Positions 1-13,257 of a stretch of DNA of 64,000 bases are shown in pieces (position 1 is the first letter of the stretch; the number at the start of each line of letters is the position of its first letter). This DNA comes from Apostichopus japonicus. Its lineage: Eukaryota; Echinodermata; Holothuroidea; Aspidochirotida; Stichopodidae. The notes under the pieces are model-generated. The model ran no database searches. It was given only the letters and a program-made list of their open reading frames with translations, and was not told the DNA's origin. The stretch lies in NCBI RefSeq assembly GCF_037975245.1, contig NC_092572.1, positions 32,461,989-32,525,988 on the forward strand, in the 5' to 3' direction. A program made the position numbers and the translations under genes.

Positions 1-213
1 GAATACAAGACAGATACAAGTACGACCACAATGGTCGGAGCCAGGGCTACTACCGAACCGAACGATTCAGATCGGGAGCGAAGACTGGTCACAATTCTTG
101 AGGTCTGCTTCAGCTGAGCTGGTGAGCAGACATCACGTGACCTGAATTATTACGTAATGTAGCCTACGACAAATAGAGGGCGACATATAAGATGACCAAC
201 GGCATCACAATAT
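1..213. other. Unannotated single-copy-like DNA
   Basis: No open frame, splice-site pair or repeat that I could support was seen here. Confidence 0.4.
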
Positions 214-215
214 GT

Positions 216-288
<73 letters not shown>
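214..288. repeat. (TA)n microsatellite
   Basis: An almost uninterrupted TA dinucleotide run of about 75 bases with one A interruption near its 5' end. It is likely length-polymorphic. Confidence 0.95.
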
Positions 289-291
<3 letters not shown>

Positions 292-2127
292 TGGTTTGAA
301 TGACATCAAATGATATTCGAACTTACGAAACTGTAGGTTATAGATATAGTTTATACATACTATATACCGGTTTCACTTAGTTTATGTCGAAGGTCATCTG
401 AGGTCAGGCGGGACCAACACATGTTTCTAGACAAGATTGGGATTAACTTGAAGAGAAAGTTTAAATTTAAGGCTCGCAGAACGATAGCGACACTTTTTTC
501 TTAATCTCAACCGCAACTTTACCTGCCTCACCTGTTTTACCGGAGAGTTACTGTATAGCCATAACCTTCTGTGTGACCTTGACGCAGGACAGGAAAAGAG
601 TCAGAGGTTGAAATAACAAGTTAGTATATAGACTACATGTTACACAGAGATTACACTATTGACAATATTTATCTGATTAGTTTTCTTATATTGCTTCCAT
701 TGACATTACAATATCAATACATATCAATAATTTCATTATACGATTCTACGATATGAACTTATGATATATTAACATATAGATGGGATAAATTGATTGTAGT
801 TGTATCACAATGATAGACTAGGATCGCCTCAAAGAGAACAAGTGTGTTTGATTGCAAAGCTTGTATATTTGTACAAACATGCAGAAATAAGGAAGATACC
901 AAGTACCATAAAAAGGAAAGGAATAATTATTTCTTTGGGAATATCTAATATCATAAACAGATATTGCAACGCTATGATTTCTTCCATATTCATCGTTAGT
1001 CGGTGTTGGTATAGTAAATGTACCTATATTCAGTTATTCGGGACGGGGGTTGAGTAATATTGGTAAACTTTATGGCTTCATAACATCTAATTGCGTTAAT
1101 GCAAATACGACAAAAAAAACTGAATTACAATGAATAGATCATGGATATTCATTAATCATCAACCAGTACCATTAATAAGAAGAAGCAAAATAATGATACA
1201 AGAAGAATGAAAGATATGTATGGAGAGCCGATCATTGCATTTGAGGTTAATGTTAAATATACAGAACATTATCTTCGTTACTATTATGTTAAAGTCTTAA
1301 TATAATACGTCAAAGTCACATGTTCCTATTGTCTTTAAAGCAACATCATTAGAGAACAAAATAATGGAACAAAACCTGGATTAAAAACAAAACACGTCAT
1401 TGTTATCAATTAGTGTCATCTCTAAGACAATGTTTTAGTATGATTTTGAGTAACACAATCAATGGTTTAACGGTAGACAGCCAGTCATTGTTATTATGAT
1501 AACATTTAACAATATTCTTTTAATACTCACTATATTACGCGTGAGTAATATCAAAGATTGATTCATAAAATAGAAATAGGAGTAACGAAAGGAAGCAACT
1601 AAATCTTAAAAGAAAGTAAAATTAATAAATGGATGAAGTAGAATGCAATCTAATAATTAATTACTAAATATAACAATAATTAGAGTAAGTATTAGATGCA
1701 GTCTTAGAAATGTTATAAATCGAAGGAAAATATTGGCATATAAAGAAATAAAAAGAACATCTGAAATAAAATGAAGCCAGTAGAATCATTTATAAAGTGC
1801 ATTAATATAACAATGAAAGAATAACATGAAGAGTATATACTACACAGAGCCGATCTTTGTATTTAAGGATTACTTGATATATACATAATATTATCAGCTT
1901 TACTACGACGAAATTATGTAATGCTAAAAGAATAACTTGTTAAAGTTCTGCTCATATACCTTATTAAAGTAGACTGTTAATGAAGCAATTAATGAAGACA
2001 AATGTAAAATTTCAAAACTTATTCAAATCTACGAGTTTTGTATCTTTACAAATATGCAAGAAAACGGTATCTCCAAAATTAAATTAAATTTTTGTCAAAT
2101 GCGTACGTGACCTAATGTGACTTGCTC
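289..2127. other. AT-rich intergenic stretch, no gene seen
   Basis: Very AT-rich DNA with frequent stops in all frames. The only longer frame, at 800-1057 (85 codons), shows no recognisable motif and no splice context. Nothing else can be supported. Confidence 0.5.
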
Positions 2128-3290
2128 ATCGATAGTTTACCTCTCACATAATATTACAATGATCGATAGCTTACCTCTCACATAATATTAAAATGATCGA
2201 TAGCTTACCTATCATATTCAAATGATCGATAGTTTACCTATCACATAATAGTATATGATTGATAGCTTACCTATCATATCATATTCAAATGATCGATAGT
2301 TTACCTATCACATACTATTAAATATGATCGTTAGCTTACCTATCACATAATATCAAATATGATCGATAGTTAACCTATTATATTATATTAAAAATGATCG
2401 AAGTTTACCTATCATATAATATTAAAATGATCAATGGTTTACCTTTCATATAACATTAAATATGATCAATAGCTTACCTATCATATAATATTAAAATGAT
2501 CAATAGCTTACCTATCATATAATATTAAAATGATCAATAGCTTACCTATCATATAATATTAAAATGATCAATAGCTTACCTATCATATAATATTAAAACG
2601 ATCAATAGATTTCCTATCATATAATATTAAAATGATCAATAGCTTACCTATCATATAATATTAAAATGATCAATAGCTTACCTATCATATAACATTAAAT
2701 ATGATCGATAGTTTACCTATCATATCATATTAAAATGATCAATAGCTTACCTATCATTTAATATTAATATGATCAATGGCTTACCTTTCATATAACATTA
2801 AATATGATCAATAGCTTACCTATCATATAATATTAAAATGATCAATAGCTTACCTATCATATAATATTAAAATGATCAATAGTTTACCTATCATATAATA
2901 TTAAAACGATCAATAGCTTACCTATCATATAATATTAAAATGATCAATAGCTTACCTATCATATAACATTAAATATGATCGATAGCTTACCTATCATATA
3001 ATATTAAAATGATCAATAGCTTACCTATCATATAATATTAAAATGATCAATAGCTTACCTATCATATAATATTAAAATGATCAATAGCTTACCTATCATA
3101 TAACATTAAATATGATCGATAGCTTACCTATCATATAATATTAAAATGATCAATAGCTTACCTATCATATAACATTAAATATGATCGATAGCTTACCTAT
3201 CATATAACATTAAATATGATCAATAGCTTACCTATCACATAATATCACAATGATCGATATCTTACCTATCACATAATATTAAAATAATCG
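2128..3290. repeat. 34-35 bp minisatellite array, about 33 copies
   Basis: The unit reads approximately ATGATCAATAGCTTACCTAT followed by CATATAATATTAAA, 34 bp. A 35-bp variant ends in AACATTAAAT. Units carry either GATCAAT or GATCGAT at the same place. The 5' copies (2128-2400) are more diverged than the central block, which suggests expansion from the middle or 3' side. It lies 3' of the minus-strand gene and is non-coding. Confidence 0.93.
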
Positions 3291-3559
3291 TTGCTTTGAT
3301 TCCTCTTTAGTCTCACAAACAAGTTGAAACTTTAAAAGATGCAGTAAACTAAAACACTTTAAGGAAAACTTGAAATGAAAAGTGAAACACAGAGAGCATA
3401 CCATTGCATATAAGGCTTACTTAATGTACAGAACATTATCAGCATAAATTATCATAATCAATCTTGTTAAATTATGTAAGCTCACGTGATCATATTGTCT
3501 TAAAAAGCTAAGGCTTTACTTAGGACTATAATAACAACGTAGGGTAAATGAAACATAAA

Positions 3560-4440
3560 ATATTAACAAGAGCCCAACGGTCATTATGGTTCCTTGGTAA
3601 GTGGAATATTAAAATGCTGTATGCCATGACTCATTATCATAATATTTATGCCTACATGTACCAGCTACTAACCAACAACTGTGTTCCAAGTTTGGATACA
3701 ATCAGATATACTTAAAGGTTGTAGAGTTGTTGCAATAAAAAATGTTAGCCCTTCCCGAAAATTAGGCCCAATAAAATGTTTCCCTCAAATGGTCCCAAAA
3801 ATATTGCGCCCACAAATTCGGGCCCAAAGAACTTGTCCCAAAATGCATTTGAGTTGAAAATAAAAGTTAAACCCTGACGGCAAAAAAAATGGGCCCGGAA
3901 TTATTGGGGTCAGATGGCCTACATGTAGCAGCTATTAACCAACGTTTACCAAGTTTAGCTTCAACCCGACTGACGGTTGCGGTGTTGTTGCAATGGAGAA
4001 AAAAAATGTGGGCTCAGATGTTCCCAAAATATTGGGCCCCAAAAATTCGGGCCCAGAGAAGTTGCCTCAAAATGCATTTTAGTTGGAAATAAAATTGGTC
4101 CCACCAGCTAAAAACTGGATCCGGAATTTTGGGGGCCCAGATATTAACCAGCAACTGTATACCAAGTTTGACTGCAATCCGACTTCGGGTTGCGGAGTTA
4201 TTGCAATGTAAAACTTTGTACGTTTGACCCCATAACCTTATTAATATTCATAAGGTCAGCGCTACAAAATCGGGCACACCTTCCTACTATAATGCATCTA
4301 CATAACAAGTATGACAAATATGCATCACTCCATTGTTGAGTTATCACGGACTCAAGCGAGTGTCACAGACGCACACATACACGCACACTCCATCACCGTC
4401 GCATATATTCCTTTTGTCTTCGATAAGGAATCAAACTTGG
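3560..4440. repeat. Diverged dispersed repeat with internal duplications
   Basis: Three related blocks are visible. The phrase ACCAA..CCAAGTTT recurs near 3671, 3938 and 4146, and each copy is followed by a GGTTG..GTTGTTGCAAT-like stretch. Between them, AAAATTCGGGCCC and AAAATGCATTT phrases recur. The downstream part (4205-4440) has a CACACATACACGCACAC run and a CGTCGCATATATTCC phrase. This looks like an old dispersed repeat family; its class cannot be assigned by eye. Confidence 0.6.
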
Positions 4441-7400
4441 TATGCACTAAACTATGTGTTTTTTGCAATTAATGGATATTGTCATCATCACATACCCTAA
4501 AGAAAAGTTGGGATCCTTTCTAATCCAAAGTCAAATCCGGAAGTAAAAACTTCAGAAAAATGGAACATTTTGCCGTCAGTGTGCAACTAAGACATCACAC
4601 TAGTTTGCTTCAAGTTCACTTTTGGTACAATCTGTTACAATCTCAGCTATCGATATCTCCAAAACGTAATGTAGGATTTGGATAGACATTTCACCAGTAT
4701 GCTTAGTATATGATTCTATTTATTAAGTCTAATGTCAATGTTCCTCTTTCCTCTATAAGATAATGAACGTTACAGTCTCATTTGAGTCAAACATAACCAA
4801 CACTTTTCAAAATGTAGCAAAATTTAAGAGTAAGCAAATGAAAAATAAGAATATGATATCCATTAAAAGCCCTAAAAATAATAGGAACCTCTATCTCATT
4901 AATTTCTTGTTATCATACCTGGAGAGATGAAACTAATTGCGCATGATCAAAGCATCCTTAACTTGACTGTTACTAATGAAATGTTAGTGTTAACAACTAA
5001 TAGAAACTTTATTATGTTTCTTTGTCTGTAAACTATTGTGAGCGTTCATGTTATATTCTTCGTGCGCTGATGGAATCAGTTTATACATCAAATAGGATAT
5101 TACGTAAAGTTAATAACAATAAACTTAATTATTAAGATGATGATTTGAAACGGACAGATTATAAATCAATAAAAACAACCATAAAGCGAAAATTATAATA
5201 ATAATTAAAGAATACAATGAAAAGTATTGATCGATTAAGTTAAGTCTCAGTAACTTACCATACAGAATATACAATCATATGATATGACGTCACAGTCATG
5301 TCATCTAACTGTCTTCAAGTTAAGAACGATAATACATTGGAACCGACAAACATGAGGAAATGCTGACTTAGAAAAGAAAAAAAACATATCACAGATATTA
5401 ATTAATATCACCTCTACGTTCTTGTAGTTCAATTTAATAACACAATGGTATTGTAGATAACCAGTGAATGTCATTAAGTCTTAGCATTGACACAATTAAG
5501 GTGACTCTACTCTTGTTAGACATTACGTAACCGAAACGTCACAGTTTAAATCAAAATGTAGTAAAAGGATGAACAAAGATAAAGTGTAATCATTCACTCC
5601 TAGTTACCGAGTGTATGTGGATACATTATGTACAGATTTAAACCAAAGCATTCCAAACATGTCTGCGTAAAAATAGTATCGAAATATTAACAGAATCAGG
5701 CTTGTAATTAATTTTCTGAGTAGTAAGGTGTTTGTCGGGGGGAGGGGGGGGGGGGTGTTGGAAGGTGGAGATAGGGGTCTGGAATTGGGATGAATCATAA
5801 CATTACATAAAATTGGACCAATAAAGGATGTTATACCATGCACACGAGAAGTGCGTGGAACAACCTTTTCTCTTTACTTCCGCAATTAACGAAGACTTTG
5901 TAACATATTTGGGTGTAAAATACTGTACATAACCATTTACATCCCATTCTACAGATTAACGTTTTGGTGGTGCAAATGAATACAATAACATCTACTTGAT
6001 CACCAATGTGGTGGATCAGTCATCTAACACCTCCAACACCCCCTCCCCCCCCGCCCGCCCGCCCCTCCACATACACACAGAGAGTAAGATAGGGAGTGTG
6101 CTCTCTTTCTTCCCTCTCTCAATAGTTAACATCCACGAGATAAATATTCCTGTACCGATGACGTAGTGGGTGATGGATGACGTCATTAGTCGTTTATTTG
6201 GCTCTTAGTAATTTGAATTTGGCTTGAAGAGCAAATAAATAAAGAGTTAGAAAAGAAAGTATATTTGGACAGTAATGTGGGTAATAAAGCGTAAGATCTA
6301 CTTGTTGTACACTTTACAATAACATAATTAGTAGCCTGTGTGATCATGTAAGATATCGAATCTTTGTTTGGAGTTCTTTGTAGTATTTGGAGTTATTAAC
6401 AGTTTACAACGTTAACTCAGTCTCTTAATAGAATGGAGAAAATGTTCTAGGCACCCCATCCCCTTCTTCGAAAAAAGAAACAAAACGCTTGCAATAAATT
6501 CAAATTATGCATATTATCTGGGGTTAAACCCGCCTAATAGGTGGGTAATATATCTTAATTAATAGTGGAGGAGTCTTTCATATTTACTCATTCTTTCTAA
6601 CATGTAGGCTACTTCCCTGTCATCGTTTAGTTTTAAACTTCATAAAGCTGAATTCAAGAGAGAAAAATAGTAAATTTGTTAATTGTATCTTAAACTTAGT
6701 TATCGGTGTGCACCATACTATATCAGTTGGTGGCGAAGATGAGATTGCTGCCTCTCAATATGAGATAGATAGTGGACAGTGTACTCATAACAATCTTTTG
6801 CAGCACATACATCAGATTTAGAAATTGTCACAGGGTAACATTTATCTCCCCATTACCCACCCATCTAGTCTCCCGAACGACAGCAATGTGACTAACAAAC
6901 CTAACAAATTACATTTTAACACTTTAGCGCACAAAACTGAGTAGTTGAATGTATAGCATATTAAAGTATGACTTTAAGCACAACATTAATGTTGTTATGT
7001 TGTAGACCACTGGCTTTCAATCTAGGCTGCTTTTACTATAATATTTTGTTTAATTTTGAGACATGTTACTTTAAGCAGCTGAGTTCATCAGTAAAGTTAA
7101 CTGGACTATATAACATAATACGGAGACAGTTATATCAGTTCATCAAATACAACACAACACTCAATGTGATGAGAAGACTTTTATAGCCTCAAATAACATG
7201 TTAACATTGAAGTACATATTCGACATGGACAAATGTAGTTGCAAATCATCTAAATATGCTATGGTTTAAGAACGAAGTTACAAAACTTGATTTTGTTGAG
7301 CTATTCAAATGTATAAATCCCATTTTTAACATGAATATTTAGGCCTGTACTAAGGGGCTGACGTCATCAGCAATGTAACATGAAAGGAGTATTCCAGACA

Positions 7401-8255
7401 TTTATCTTACCAAACCAGAAAAGTTGAAGAAATATTAACAACACGCCTTTTTAGATGATAACATTTAAAGACTGAAATTCCGTTAAAAGCCAGCCTTTAA
7501 AACAAAATGTAAATTGAACAGTTATCTTTCAAATTTCACTTCTTTATTGGATAAGTGTTTATTAATATCATTGTACAACCTTATCTCTCTACAATGAATG
7601 TAAAAGTTACAGTCTTCACCAAGTCACCATTCCATTGTCTTGAGAATATAGGCATTTGATGACGTCACAATCATACAAGACTAGTTGCATGTGTATTATA
7701 CTGGAGCTCTATCTGGAACTGTTGTACTATTTGGGAGATATTAACAGTTTACAACCTATTCTCTTTATTAGATCCTTCTTCACTGAAATTACTGCCATCA
7801 ATTTGAGGATTAAGTTAATGACGTCACAGTCTTGCTGATGAACATGCATTTTGCATTGAGCTGTAATATAAAGATAATAAAATGATAAATATTAGGTTAT
7901 ATTGTATCACAATCAACGGGTCGAACAACGTGTACTACTTATTAGTAAAATAATGGGGAAGTGATACCTATAAGCAACCTCCTACTCCGGCAAAAGCGCC
8001 AGCAGTACCATGAGCCAACCATTAATTTAACCAACCAGCTAAACAAAACACCTCGTCACGGGACACAAGCCAACGATGTTTCTGTTATTGGAAGGAACTT
8101 ATCACTCCTTTCCATACATTAATCAGGAATTTGCTTTGTGAAGGAAAAATATGATAAAAACCAATTATAGTTGAAGCAAATGATATTAGTGACCAGATAA
8201 AATTAGATAATCACAGATATAGGAATACAAATTCTGGTGTTCGATGGAGATAAAT
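4441..8255. other. Intergenic region 3' of the minus-strand gene, no gene seen
   Basis: AT-rich DNA with short C- or G-rich low-complexity patches (5739-5756 and 6032-6066). The open frames at 5604-5843, 6968-7186 and 7656-7838 have no recognisable domain and no flanking splice signals. An isolated donor-like GTAAGT on the minus strand near 5254 could not be paired with an exon. Confidence 0.45.
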
Positions 8256-8261
8256 TTTAAT
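8256..8261 (-). promoter_or_regulatory. Candidate poly(A) signal of gene 1
   Basis: ATTAAA on the minus strand about 100 bases downstream of the proposed stop codon of the minus-strand gene. The position suits a 3' end signal, but the hexamer is common in AT-rich DNA. Confidence 0.35.
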
Positions 8262-8359
8262 ATATTAAGATTTTACAACTAAAACTAGCAGACAATCACT
8301 GTTAACAAATACAATGTTAAATAATAAGGTAGAGAGTATTCAGCTGTATTGACTTACAG

Positions 8360-8422
8360 TTACTTGCGCCTTGCCCGGTTGAAGTTCTCCAAGCTGAATT
8401 GATAAGTCACCTCATGGAATCC
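8360..8422 (-). CDS. Gene 1, last coding exon
   Basis: On the minus strand a TTGTTTAG acceptor is followed by GGATTCCATGAGG. The phase-0 frame encodes GFHEVTYQFSLENFNRARRK and then stops at TAA, with a second in-frame TAA two codons on. The upstream exon (11157-11192) leaves in phase 0, so the join keeps the frame. A weaker alternative is that GTAACT inside the stop acts as a donor and the gene continues. The peptide is basic at its end and matches no domain I recognise. Confidence 0.5.
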   Translation of the reverse strand, partial: GFHEVTYQFSLENFNRARRK

Positions 8423-11156
8423 CTAAACAAGAGGAAAAATTATAGGTAATGAATATGTATAATTATAATACAGAAACAAAGATGATGCAGTATAGTTAAA
8501 TGTTGTAAATATTCATCATATGCATCCATGCTAAAAGTGTTATTTCAGATAAATCAATTCATGTCACATTAAACTTTGCATGTTTTCAAATATCTTGAAA
8601 ATTGTTGTCCTGTTTATTATTATTAATTCTGTTTTTATTTTAGAACATGATATACACATGAAGGCTTAATCCATGAAACCAAGGTCACTAATGCTGTGGT
8701 CGCTTTGATTCCATGCTTGAAAGAACTGATTTGCGAAGGTTAGATTCTATAGAAAAGTTCTACTGTTTGCTTAAAATATTAAAAATAAGTATATAAGTAA
8801 CAAAATTGAATAGTTTACGTCAACAATTATTGACTCATAACTCAAGGATCTAATCCTCTCCCAATCTATACAAGTGATTTCTGTGTAAAACAGGATTACT
8901 GTACAAGAATCAGTTCACTTATCTCCACACCCGATCCTCTTCCCTGCCGGTAACCATCAAATGACATATTCAGGGGATTTCCCCTTGATATCACGATGAC
9001 TCAATCAATGCAACCCAATGTACCATCACACATTGGTGCGACGCAGGGAAATGTTCCGTCCTGTTTATAAGCTGATCCTGTCAAGCTGAGTAACCATTTT
9101 CAATTGAGCTACAGGGTTTAACATTCTCATCATCATGAAAGTTCGAGAATTCCTTCAAACATTAATTTAATCGTTACAGAAACATATCCAGATCACTCAT
9201 CTCTCATTATGTGCTTTTCCAAAGAATTCACAAATGTAGGAGACAAATCAAACTGGACATTGACTCATGTGATTATGCATTACAAAGATCAATAGTTGGT
9301 GAAGGGTGCAGCATTCTTATGGTGTTAAAATGACCAGTATACTTCATTCTGAAGGTAAACTGAGTTTGATTCATAAATGTGGTTTATTTATTTCCAGCTG
9401 GACCCACCCCTCACCCTTCTTCCTCTAGAACTTTGAAACCAATTTGATTAAACTTTGTTTAAAGGTTAAGTACAATGTTGGGTAGGCCGTGTCACTATCT
9501 GACGTTTATACTGTTGTTCCTTTAATAAGGAAATTTCATGACGTCACCATTAGTGACATATAACGGGATCGTTATTTTAGTTGGTTCTCTTGACCATTCT
9601 AGATCGAGTTGCTCTTATATTTTGTTATGGCGGAACTTGTGTTATTATAGTTAGCAGCATTTGTTTTCAGTGGAGGAATATTGACAGTTTAGGCGTTAAT
9701 TTTATATGCACATTATAGTGCACAAGACAGAGTCTTGTTTGCTAGTGTTACCTTGTTCACGAAAACTATACAATTCAATTAACGATAAATCATTCAGATT
9801 TTAGGTCTATGGTGATTTATAAACTAGTCCAAATAACACAGGTTAGAAATGAACAGGGGGACGGGGTGGGGGCAGGTGGACTCAGCCAATGATCAGTGGG
9901 TCTGAAGCGTTGCCCTGTGAATGTTCCAACGGTCAAGTGCCCGCCTAATACCCATGGTCAGTGGTCTAGTTGGACCCGGAGGCATAGTGCCTACGAAGTC
10001 TAAACAACTCCTTGATATCATGTTTTTTTAAAGTATTTTGTATGGCGTCCCGGGACCCCGATGCGAAAATATACACAACTATGGTTGAAAATAACTGTTC
10101 CTCTCAAAATTATTCGCGATCATAATACACCGCCATCCCATTCCCACAGCATCAGGGCATCTGTGATTACCATAGTACCAATGTCTGGGAACCTGTTAGT
10201 TTGCAGCTACAAGGCATATAGTACCATCCAAAATAAGAAATTGTGAGCCAGGTTACTTTTCTAAAAGTTTCTTTCTAGATTGTTAGTTTCTCTGTACAGT
10301 ATCAGTATAGCGATTCTAAATTAAAAACGAAGGCAATACGGACGTTCAAAGGGAAATATGGCAGCTGTATATGAAAATATTGTTACATTTGTTAGCGGTT
10401 TAAAGACGTTTAATTTGCGTCCATGTTGGTGGTGGTGGGGGAGGGGGGGTGATATACATCTTCATCAAACTTTGGATAACAAATTTTAGATTTAAATACT
10501 TTAGTCGGATGAATCCTTCCTCCCTCGGCCTTCAAACAATTGCACTACAAGCCGCTATTTTTCTGCCTTTCAACAGAAATACTTCATCACGTCAACTCAT
10601 CCATCTTCTGCATTGTGATTATACAAACCCAGTATTCGTTATTACCACCACGCCCAAACAATCATAGCTGTACGTGTAAGCTAACTAAACATTAAAAGGA
10701 CCTCAGTCATTTAGACATAACGTGCCATGAAAACAGCTCTTGTGTTAATTCTAGAAAAGGAAGACATAGTTCGATGCAAAAAGAAAAATAAGAACATTGT
10801 TTGTTAGCTGGACTAGTCAGGTGTCTTTACATATAATGAAACAAATTTAAATAAAACGAAAGAAACAATAACCTTCTGATTTGGTGCTTGCGGAAGGAAG
10901 ATTATTTAGGCCGCATCTAAACTTGACATGGAGAACAGTGCTATCATCATTACGTGTTATAAACTTGTAACTGGCCTATCTAAATTCCCTCTTCCAGTTC
11001 GATACACGACAATTATAAATATTTCCCCCTGATGAGGGACAAAGTATAATACTCTTTGTCTTATTTCTTTGTTCAACATTAGTTAATACCTCTTTTTGTC
11101 TGTTGTTAAAATTATGGTTACTAATTAACAGGAACATGAATCTATGTCTCTCTTAC
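8423..11156 (-). other. Intron of gene 1
   Basis: Proposed last intron (minus strand) between a GTAAGA donor at 11156 and a TTGTTTAG acceptor at 8424. It contains AT-rich unique-looking DNA and a G-rich patch at 10428-10449. No exon in compatible phase was seen. The open frames at 10061-10246 and 10449-10667 carry no recognisable motif. Confidence 0.45.
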
Positions 11157-11192
11157 CTCTTCTCCTGGTAGATTGCCCCTATTGTCACAGGC
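11157..11192 (-). CDS. Gene 1, 36-base micro-exon
   Basis: On the minus strand the acceptor tract TTTCTTCCTTTCAG is followed by 36 coding bases and a strong donor, GTAAGAGAG. In phase 0 it encodes ACDNRGNLPGEE, and its length is a multiple of three, so it could be skipped without breaking the frame. The frame was fixed by the phase-0 exit of exon 22085-22146. The exon is very short, but both splice signals are good. Confidence 0.5.
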
Positions 11193-13257
11193 CTGAAAGG
11201 AAGAAAAATATAATATTCATGAGATTTTGAAAATGAATTTCAGGAAAATATAACATGGCGAACCCAAAAATGTATAAGATAGAATGATATATCTTCACAA
11301 ATATCGCAGTAAACTATTCCTGGCAGGTAAACCACATCTGTATTGAACACACTAAAGTCAATGTAGGAGACAGACTCGTCACTGTAAGATGCACGGACTA
11401 AATAACAAGAATATAAACATTAGTTTTACAGGGAAGACATACTTAGTTTTAAACCCGTCATCAAACACTGAGTGACGTCATCAAACACTGAGTGACGTCA
11501 TAATGATGAACTTCTCACTGAGATGATCAGATGGATACCATGGACGAGAGGATGACGAGGAGGGAAAGAGGGCAGTATTCAAAGATAGAACTCAGAGCAT
11601 CGTGGTTGGATCGACGTAATGGCCAAAATAGAGCAAAATATTATTAAGCCCACAAAGCAGCATATTGGTTACCCCCCCCCCACCCCGTCTTAGATGGAAT
11701 ATTTCTATCGTGTTGTTGATCGTGTAGAGATATCCATGAAAGTTTTGGAAATGCAGTTGTGTGATGAACACATAAAATAAGAGACACAAGGGAGACTTAA
11801 ATATAGTCTGGTAGAGATCTGTTAACAATGAAAAAATAATGAAATGTAATAAACCCTGCACAGATGTTTTTCTTTCTAAGTTTACCCTGTGTGTGTATGC
11901 TTATTGAATGTTTTTACATGTGCAAATTATCGCAATAGTTGACTCTCTCTGTCCAACTTAGGCTGGGAAAATTTAGACCAGAGAACGACGGCCTGTAAGT
12001 TATGAATGACTATAGTCTGTGCATTTAACCGATACTCCCTGTCTGTCTGTTAGACTAGTACAGGCAGAAACCCGCATGAGCTCGTCATTGCTTTGTCTCT
12101 ATGTATTACCTGGACTCAGACCTGGTTTGGGTTGCTCATATCTCTCTAGAACTCTGTTTAGACTCGAGACTACCATATACTCGAACCAAGTGGTTGTCGG
12201 ACTCGGCTTGAAATCAGGAATAATTTGACTCAACTACATCAGAGCGTTTATTATACTATAACATACAAACATATTGAATTGTTCTGGTGGAAAGAGTACT
12301 AAAAACAATAGGAACCATGTGAGGGTACAAGGTCAGGATGTTGCATTTTGCTACCGTCAGCGCTTGAATATAATTATTAATTTGCCGGGTGGTAATTGTT
12401 TAGAACTCAACCACATTACCAGTTACTTTGAACACCCCACCTCTTCTCCCTATCTGGCCCAGGCTCCTTCAATAACCTATTTTATATACACATTATTAAT
12501 TATTCAAAAGACGAAAGAAATAATGCAAATATTTTAAACCATTATTAATTCAGATTCACCCGCGTTGCCATTTTTGTATCATAATGCCTCTGCTTATTCA
12601 TAGTACTGTACATACAGAGGGTGGTACAAAAAAAAAACGTTTCTTGAAAGTTAAATAAAAACCTTAAATTTAACACCTTTAAGTTAAACTTTAATGAAGT
12701 CACCTCTACTTTAATTTTCAAAGTAAGTTAAAATCTAGTTGATGAAATCTACCTTAAAAATACACTTGTTTCTTTGTTTCAAGTTAAAAACAGATCTGCC
12801 GTTTCATATGCTGGACCCACACATTCATATCAGTCACATATATATACATTAATCTAAAAAATAATGAAATATAATCAATATGGATCCCTCATTACAACTG
12901 AAACTATTAGAACCGATTAAATTTACTGACTGTTGTATTACTGCGTACAGTGACGTCACAACGTAAAGATTCTAGAGATGAAAAGTATGCATCGATATTT
13001 TCACCAATAACACTTTTTTAACTGAGACGGTGTGAGAGAGAGAAATTGCAAGCACGATAGATTCATTTTGTTTTATAAGGATTTATCTGTCTGAATATTC
13101 TCTACTTTAAAATTGAGAATTTTTATTGATTCACAAGGAAATTACTTCTATAAGGAGAGCACATAGGGGTCTACATGCGGAGAAAGTAGGACAAGAATAA
13201 TTAGGAAATAGGACGAAAGAGCTGGAGTACGAGCATGGCAGGGAAATTTCATTTAGT
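11193..13257 (-). other. Intron of gene 1, part 1
   Basis: Intron DNA 3' of the 21-bp array. It includes an 18-base direct repeat, TGACGTCATCAAACACTG, near 11460-11500 and a C-run at 11671-11684. The open frames at 11592-11861, 12019-12228 and 12274-12537 have no supportable gene character. Confidence 0.4.
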
